A stretch of 17,470 nucleotides of DNA from SFLA01 sp964485815 (GTDB taxonomy: Bacteria; Bacillota; Clostridia; Oscillospirales; CAG-382). Each line of letters begins with the position of its first letter. Positions within the stretch are counted from its first letter, which is position 1. Of this stretch, positions 13,152-17,470 are shown in pieces. Position numbers and translations under genes: made by a program. Location of the stretch: NCBI GenBank assembly GCA_964485815.1, contig CAZAJX010000035.1:1-17470 (forward strand). Reading direction: 5' to 3'. The notes beneath the pieces were generated by a model. It saw only the letters and a program-made list of their open reading frames with translations, did no database searches and was not told the DNA's origin.

Positions 13152-14444
13152 ATGGAAAAGATCTCTGTCATAGGCGGCAAACGTCTTCACGGCAGTATAA
13201 CTGTTGGCGGTATGAAAAACGCCGCCCTCCCCATCCTGCTGGGAACTATTCTGGTAGGGGATAAATGTGTTATTGAAAACCTTCCCGAAATAAGCGATAT
13301 AAAGGCTGCTCTGGACATTTTGTCCGCTTTGGGCGCAAAGGTCAGAATGCTGGACCGCACTACGGTGGAGATAGATACCGCAGGCGTACGTCCCGGCACC
13401 ACGCCTTATGAATTGGCACGCAGTATGCGCGCCTCATATTACGTTGTAGGAGCAGAGCTTGGCAGATTCGGCGTTTCCCGCGCGGCTTGCCCCGGCGGAT
13501 GCGATTTCGGCGTAAGACCTATCGACCAGCATATCAAGGGCTTTGAGGCGCTGGGCGCAAAGGTTGAGGTGGTGGACGGCTGCATCAACTGTACTGCTCC
13601 CGAAGGACTTACGGGCTCGTCCATATATATGGATATAGTTTCCGTAGGCGCAACCATAAACATTATGCTCGCCGCCGTAATGGCAAAGGGTATGACAGTT
13701 ATCGACAACGCGGCAAAAGAGCCTCATATAGTTGACGTGGCTAACTTCCTTAACACCTGCGGTGCGGATATTTCCGGCGCAGGAACGGACGTTATAAAGA
13801 TCCGCGGCGTGGAATCACTCCACGGCGTTACTTACGCTATAATTCCCGATATGATCGAAGCAGGCACATTTATGATGGCTGCCGCCGCTACGGGAAGCGA
13901 TCTTACCATAGAAAACGTTATTCCCAAACACCTTGAATCCATTACCGCAAAATTGGAGGAAATGGGTGTGGAGATAGAGGATTACGGCGATGCGGTGCGT
14001 GTAAAGCCCGCAAAAGAGCCTCTCCGCAGAATAAACGTAAAGACAATGCCTTATCCCGGTTATCCCACGGATATGAACCCCCAGATATGCGTTTTGCTTT
14101 GTCTTGCACAGGGCACAAGTATTCTTACCGAGGGCGTGTGGGACACCCGCTTCAAGTACGTTGAGGAGCTTACCCGTATGGGCGCCGTTATCACGGTGGA
14201 CGGCAGAAAAGCCGTTATAGAGGGCGGCAAGCCCTTAAAGCCCGCGGCTGTAAAATGCTCCGACCTCCGCGCAGGTGCAGCAATGGTAATTGCGGCGCTG
14301 GCAACCGAGGGTGAAACCATTATCGATAATATTTATCATATCGAGCGCGGCTATGAGCATCTTTGCGAAAAGCTCCGCGGCGTGGGAGCAGATATTAAAA
14401 AGATATACGTTCCCGACGGAAGTAATGCTCAGAAAGTAATATAA
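13152..14444 (+). CDS. murA: UDP-N-acetylglucosamine 1-carboxyvinyltransferase
   Basis: Transfers enolpyruvate from PEP to UDP-GlcNAc, the first committed step of peptidoglycan synthesis, in the cytoplasm. 430 residues, normal length. K22-N23 (MKNAALPI) bind substrate; the catalytic loop PGGCDFGVRPIDQH carries C117, the residue alkylated by fosfomycin in the family. Cysteine here rather than aspartate predicts fosfomycin sensitivity of this enzyme. YPTDMNPQ contains D307, the predicted general base. GAAAGGTG lies 7 bases before the ATG. Firmicutes often have two paralogues (MurA/MurZ) and I cannot tell which one this is. Confidence 0.96.
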   Translation: MEKISVIGGKRLHGSITVGGMKNAALPILLGTILVGDKCVIENLPEISDIKAALDILSALGAKVRMLDRTTVEIDTAGVRPGTTPYELARSMRASYYVVGAELGRFGVSRAACPGGCDFGVRPIDQHIKGFEALGAKVEVVDGCINCTAPEGLTGSSIYMDIVSVGATINIMLAAVMAKGMTVIDNAAKEPHIVDVANFLNTCGADISGAGTDVIKIRGVESLHGVTYAIIPDMIEAGTFMMAAAATGSDLTIENVIPKHLESITAKLEEMGVEIEDYGDAVRVKPAKEPLRRINVKTMPYPGYPTDMNPQICVLLCLAQGTSILTEGVWDTRFKYVEELTRMGAVITVDGRKAVIEGGKPLKPAAVKCSDLRAGAAMVIAALATEGETIIDNIYHIERGYEHLCEKLRGVGADIKKIYVPDGSNAQKVI

Positions 14445-14455
14445 TTCAAAGCTAT

Positions 14456-14492
14456 GCGGGACGGTACATTACCGCTCCCGCTTTTTATTTTT
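14456..14492 (+). terminator. Terminator after murA
   Basis: GCGGGA-CGGTA (14456-14466) pairs with TACCG and TCCCGC (to 14481), with one bulged base and a 3-base loop. TTTTTATTTTTT follows. It lies only a few bases upstream of the next gene's ribosome binding site. Confidence 0.82.
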
Positions 14493-14511
14493 TAAACAAA
14501 GGAGAACGAAA

Positions 14512-17073
14512 ATGAAAAAGCTGATGTGTGTGTTCCTTGCGGCGATCCTGCTTCTTTCCGCTTGTACTACCGGCGGAGATGAAAGCTCCGGCGACGTAAG
14601 CGAAACCGTTTCCGAAGACGTAGTTCAGGGCGTTTCCTATACTCTCACAAAAGAAAGTATAGAAAAAATGCTTGCCGACCGTACCTCTGCCATCAAAGGC
14701 GAGGCGGACAGAAGCGGCGACAGAATTAACGTTGCCGACGGTAAGTCCTATACCGTGTCAAGCGGCGATAACGAAAAGTTCCCCAACAAGGGAGATCTGC
14801 TTACTGACGGCGAATTCAAGGAAACCCATTACAAGTTTGTAAAAACGGGCTGGATGGGTCTTACCGGCGCAGGTGCATCCGTTGTTATCGATCTTGGCGA
14901 AGTTAAGGAAAACTTAAGCGATTTCGAAGCGTCCTCCTGTAAAAATACCGAATACGGCGTTGATCTGTGTACCGCCGTATTCGTAAGCGTTTCCAATAAC
15001 GGCAAGGAATGGAAGAATATAGGTATTTACCAGTTCTCCGGCACCGAAACCGACAAGGCAAAGCATATGATCTGCATAAACCTTCAGGGCGTTGTAAGCG
15101 CAAGATACGTTAAGTTTGTCTTTGAGGGAATAAATGACGAGTATATGCTGTTGGATGAAATTTCCGTATATTCCTACGGCAAAAAGGCATCCGATACCCT
15201 CAGCGGTATCAATACCTATTACGGCGCGCAGGGAATTCCCACTGTAGACGAAGAAGCCTATCTTTACGGCTTTACCGACCGCAGAAATATCATTCTCGGT
15301 CATACACCTCTTACCTACGAAGCTCTTACCGACGTTGGTACGGACTACATAAATTCCAATTACAATACTACCCCCGATACGGGCAAGCTTACCGACGGTA
15401 AGTATGCAAAGCAGGCGGCTATGAGCGATACCGCTTGGTTCCGCAACACTCACGGCACCGGCAGAATTGTAGTATTCGATCTGGGCGGTATTGCCGCTGT
15501 GGACGAAGTGAAGGTCGGCTTCCTCGCATCCCACGGCCCCGGAATCCGTCTGCCCGAAACGTTCTCGGTTTCCGTTTCCGTAGACGGCAAGGATTGGTAC
15601 ACTGTTTACGAGGAGAAAAACACCTCCGATGCATCCAGCGCAAAGGTAAACTTCGGCGGTACGTTCGATAAGGCTTATAAAGCGAGATTCGTTAAGATAG
15701 CCTTTTCTATTGCCGCACATATCTATCTTGATGAAATCGAAATTTTCGGCACTTGCGACGGCGCAACCGCCGCCCATCCCTCCGAAACTCCCATAGAAGC
15801 TCCCGCCGTAAGCTCGGGCTACGGCACACCCGATCAGTACGACGGTATGCACGACGTAGTGCTTTCCTACCTTTGCCCCAACGAAGTAAAGGTTACCAAG
15901 GGCCAGTACCTTGCATACGTTGCATATCTTGAAAATGGCGAGATAAAGGATACGTATTTCGATGGATTTATGTATCTGCCTTACGTTAAGTATTTGTATT
16001 CCGGCAGCCAGAAAAAAGAGCTTACCAAGGAAGAATGGCAGGCTTGGATCGACTGGCAGTTTATGGCAGACTACAATTTCGATGCCCTTGATGCCGCAGT
16101 TGACGAAATGAAGGAAGCTCTTCCCGAGATCGGCGAGGATTATTCCGTAGGTACATACCTCTCCCTCTTCTATCCTGTTTACGGTGCAACCAACTTCGGC
16201 GAGCTTAACGGCAAGCAAATGGACTTTACCAAGCTCGAGGACAGAAAAGCGGTTCTTAAATGGTTTGTAGACGAGCAGGTAAAGGGCTTTAAGGAAAAAG
16301 GCTATGATTCCGTACGTCTTTCCGGCTTCTACTGGTTCGTAGAGGAAATGAGCGGTTCCGATCCTCACGTTCAGGAGCTTTGTAATTATATCTGCGATTA
16401 TATAAGAAGCCTTGGCTACCAGACCACCTGGATTCCTTACTTCAGCGCTTCGGGTAACACCCGTTGGCGCGAATTCGGCTTCGATACCGCTTGCCTCCAG
16501 CCCAACTATGCGTTTAACGAGGATGTTCCTCTCCAGCGTATTTACGATGCGGCTAAGATGGCAGAGCTTTACGGTATGAGTATCGAGATCGAAATTCAGG
16601 ACACCTCCGATGTTAAGTGGGTAGACAGATACAGAAGCTATCTGTACGTAGGTGCAGAGGTAGGATTTATGACAGAGTCCGTTCATATGTACTACCTTGC
16701 AGGTATGCCCGGCGCGATCTACAACGCGTACGTTTCCACCAACCCCAATATCAACTGTATTTATAAAGAAACTTATCTGTTCATAAAGGGCAAGTTAGGT
16801 GTGCCCGATGCAGCTCCGAGTGCGGAGGGCGTAACCTGCAAAGCAGGCGAATCCGTAACGGGAACCATAAATATTCCCGAATCCACCATGCCTACCGAGG
16901 GAATCCGTCTTGCGGTAAGCGCGGCAAACGGCTCCGTTTCCGTAAATGCGGACGGCACCTTTATCTACACTCCTTACGAAGGCTTCACCGGTGAGGATTG
17001 GTTCGAGGTTGTTGCCGATTACGGTATGGCAGGCCGTTCCGAATACGGCAGAATAACCGTTACCGTAGAATGA
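14512..17073 (+). CDS. Large lipoprotein: two discoidin-like domains, DUF4855 domain, C-terminal Ig-like domain
   Basis: An 853-residue predicted surface lipoprotein. The signal peptide ends in the lipobox L-S-A-C with lipidated C18, followed by a short SETV/SEDV linker. Two galactose-binding (F5/8 type C, discoidin-like) modules follow at about 75-225 and 280-416. Each has the LTDG start, a VIDLG or VFDLG strand, VSVS-x-(D/N)GK-x-W, an ARYVKF-type strand and a final DEI strand. Residues about 441-765 resemble DUF4855 (YVAYLENG...DTYFDGFMYLPY). Its second half looks like part of a TIM barrel: GFYWFVEE (605-612), WIPYF (from 640), QPNYAF (663-668), EIEI (692-695). The last ~85 residues read as an Ig/cadherin-like fold (NADGTFIYTPYEGFTGEDWFEVVADYG). 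The layout suggests cell-surface binding or processing of a polysaccharide, but no activity is known to me. AAAGGAG lies 7 bases before the ATG. Confidence 0.85.
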   Translation: MKKLMCVFLAAILLLSACTTGGDESSGDVSETVSEDVVQGVSYTLTKESIEKMLADRTSAIKGEADRSGDRINVADGKSYTVSSGDNEKFPNKGDLLTDGEFKETHYKFVKTGWMGLTGAGASVVIDLGEVKENLSDFEASSCKNTEYGVDLCTAVFVSVSNNGKEWKNIGIYQFSGTETDKAKHMICINLQGVVSARYVKFVFEGINDEYMLLDEISVYSYGKKASDTLSGINTYYGAQGIPTVDEEAYLYGFTDRRNIILGHTPLTYEALTDVGTDYINSNYNTTPDTGKLTDGKYAKQAAMSDTAWFRNTHGTGRIVVFDLGGIAAVDEVKVGFLASHGPGIRLPETFSVSVSVDGKDWYTVYEEKNTSDASSAKVNFGGTFDKAYKARFVKIAFSIAAHIYLDEIEIFGTCDGATAAHPSETPIEAPAVSSGYGTPDQYDGMHDVVLSYLCPNEVKVTKGQYLAYVAYLENGEIKDTYFDGFMYLPYVKYLYSGSQKKELTKEEWQAWIDWQFMADYNFDALDAAVDEMKEALPEIGEDYSVGTYLSLFYPVYGATNFGELNGKQMDFTKLEDRKAVLKWFVDEQVKGFKEKGYDSVRLSGFYWFVEEMSGSDPHVQELCNYICDYIRSLGYQTTWIPYFSASGNTRWREFGFDTACLQPNYAFNEDVPLQRIYDAAKMAELYGMSIEIEIQDTSDVKWVDRYRSYLYVGAEVGFMTESVHMYYLAGMPGAIYNAYVSTNPNINCIYKETYLFIKGKLGVPDAAPSAEGVTCKAGESVTGTINIPESTMPTEGIRLAVSAANGSVSVNADGTFIYTPYEGFTGEDWFEVVADYGMAGRSEYGRITVTVE

Positions 17074-17470
17074 TAGAGCTTATATACGATACGGTCAACG
17101 GCGACCAATACGAGCCTTACGCCGTATTTGCGAAAAAATGTTTTGACACCCATTCGGATATTCCCGTAAAAGAGGTGCTTGACCTTGGCTGCGGCACGGG
17201 TGGAATAACCGCCCTCCTTGCGGATATGGGTTACGATATGGTGGGAGTGGATCTTTCTCCCGAAATGCTTATGTGCGCCCGTGAGAATACTTACGGCAAG
17301 GACGTATTGCTTCTTAATCAGGATATGCGTTCTTTCGAGCTGTACGGAACGGTGCAGGGCATAATATGTTCTTTTGATACCCTTAATTATCTCTCCGACG
17401 AGCAGGAGCTCATAAAAACTCTTTCCCTCTGCCGTCTTTATATGGAAAAGGGCGGGGTAATGGTATGCGA
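17070..17470 (+). CDS. Class I SAM-dependent methyltransferase (3' end beyond window)
   Basis: The ATG at 17070 overlaps the lipoprotein stop codon (ATGA), and the frame is open for 133 codons to the window edge. The Rossmann-type SAM motif I is VLDLGCGTGG (36-45), followed by the acidic ribose-binding residue in VGVDLSPEML, then the NQDMRSF and SFDTLNYL strands typical of small-molecule or tRNA-type methyltransferases. No independent ribosome binding site is obvious, so translation is probably coupled to the upstream gene. Substrate not recognisable. The functional link to the surface lipoprotein is only by position. Confidence 0.88.
   Translation, partial: MIELIYDTVNGDQYEPYAVFAKKCFDTHSDIPVKEVLDLGCGTGGITALLADMGYDMVGVDLSPEMLMCARENTYGKDVLLLNQDMRSFELYGTVQGIICSFDTLNYLSDEQELIKTLSLCRLYMEKGGVMVC

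Noticed and set aside
14914..16686. A 590-codon open frame antisense to the large lipoprotein
   Set aside because: It has no ribosome binding site or promoter and no recognisable domain, and it lies opposite a clear gene; codon bias of the sense gene removes stops in this frame.

Overview
The window reads as chromosome of a Gram-positive, low-to-mid GC member of the Firmicutes, most likely an anaerobic Clostridia lineage. This rests on the gene order rplS-lepB-rbgA-rnhB-yraN, an RNase J gene, strong AGGAGG-type ribosome binding sites, near-consensus sigma-A promoters (17-base spacers), intrinsic terminators with T-tracts, and lipoproteins with a classical lipobox. No rRNA, tRNA, CRISPR array, transposase or phage gene was seen.

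Left part (1-4553). The window opens inside an ABC exporter gene (fused membrane and ATPase domains) that ends at a hairpin terminator. A serine hydrolase of the beta-lactamase/esterase fold follows under its own promoter. Facing it on the minus strand is a two-gene unit: a calcineurin-like metallophosphoesterase, then a tiny membrane protein carrying the sodium-site signature (GGxDGPT) of the beta subunit of sodium-pumping decarboxylases. A short cysteine-rich DUF1540 protein is transcribed divergently from them.

Middle part (4541-8989). One long minus-strand operon runs rplS, lepB, rbgA, rnhB, yraN, thrC. Its promoter is at 8961-8989, and after rplS the junctions from lepB onward are overlapping or only a few bases apart. 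It combines ribosome assembly, protein export, RNA/DNA hybrid removal and, unusually, threonine synthase as the last gene. The thrC tail overlaps the DUF1540 gene by 13 bases, and a terminator for the DUF1540 transcript appears to lie inside the thrC coding sequence.

Accessory patch (about 8990-10490). An AT-rich stretch holds no clear gene until a tiny, possibly frameshifted signal-peptide-like ORF. An unrecognised lipoprotein follows, closed by a very strong bidirectional terminator.

Right part (10490-17470). RNase J and a FabG-like short-chain dehydrogenase form a minus-strand pair, divergent from murA (peptidoglycan precursor synthesis). The two divergent promoters carry the same 11-base sequence over their -35 boxes in inverted orientation. 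Downstream of murA, past a terminator hairpin, lies a large secreted lipoprotein with two discoidin-like domains, a DUF4855 domain and a C-terminal Ig-like domain. Its stop codon overlaps the start of a SAM-dependent methyltransferase that runs off the window.

The best candidates for something little described are the miniature decarboxylase-beta-like membrane protein, the DUF4855 lipoprotein, and the orphan lipoprotein with its broken leader ORF. No complete new multi-gene system can be claimed from the sequence alone.
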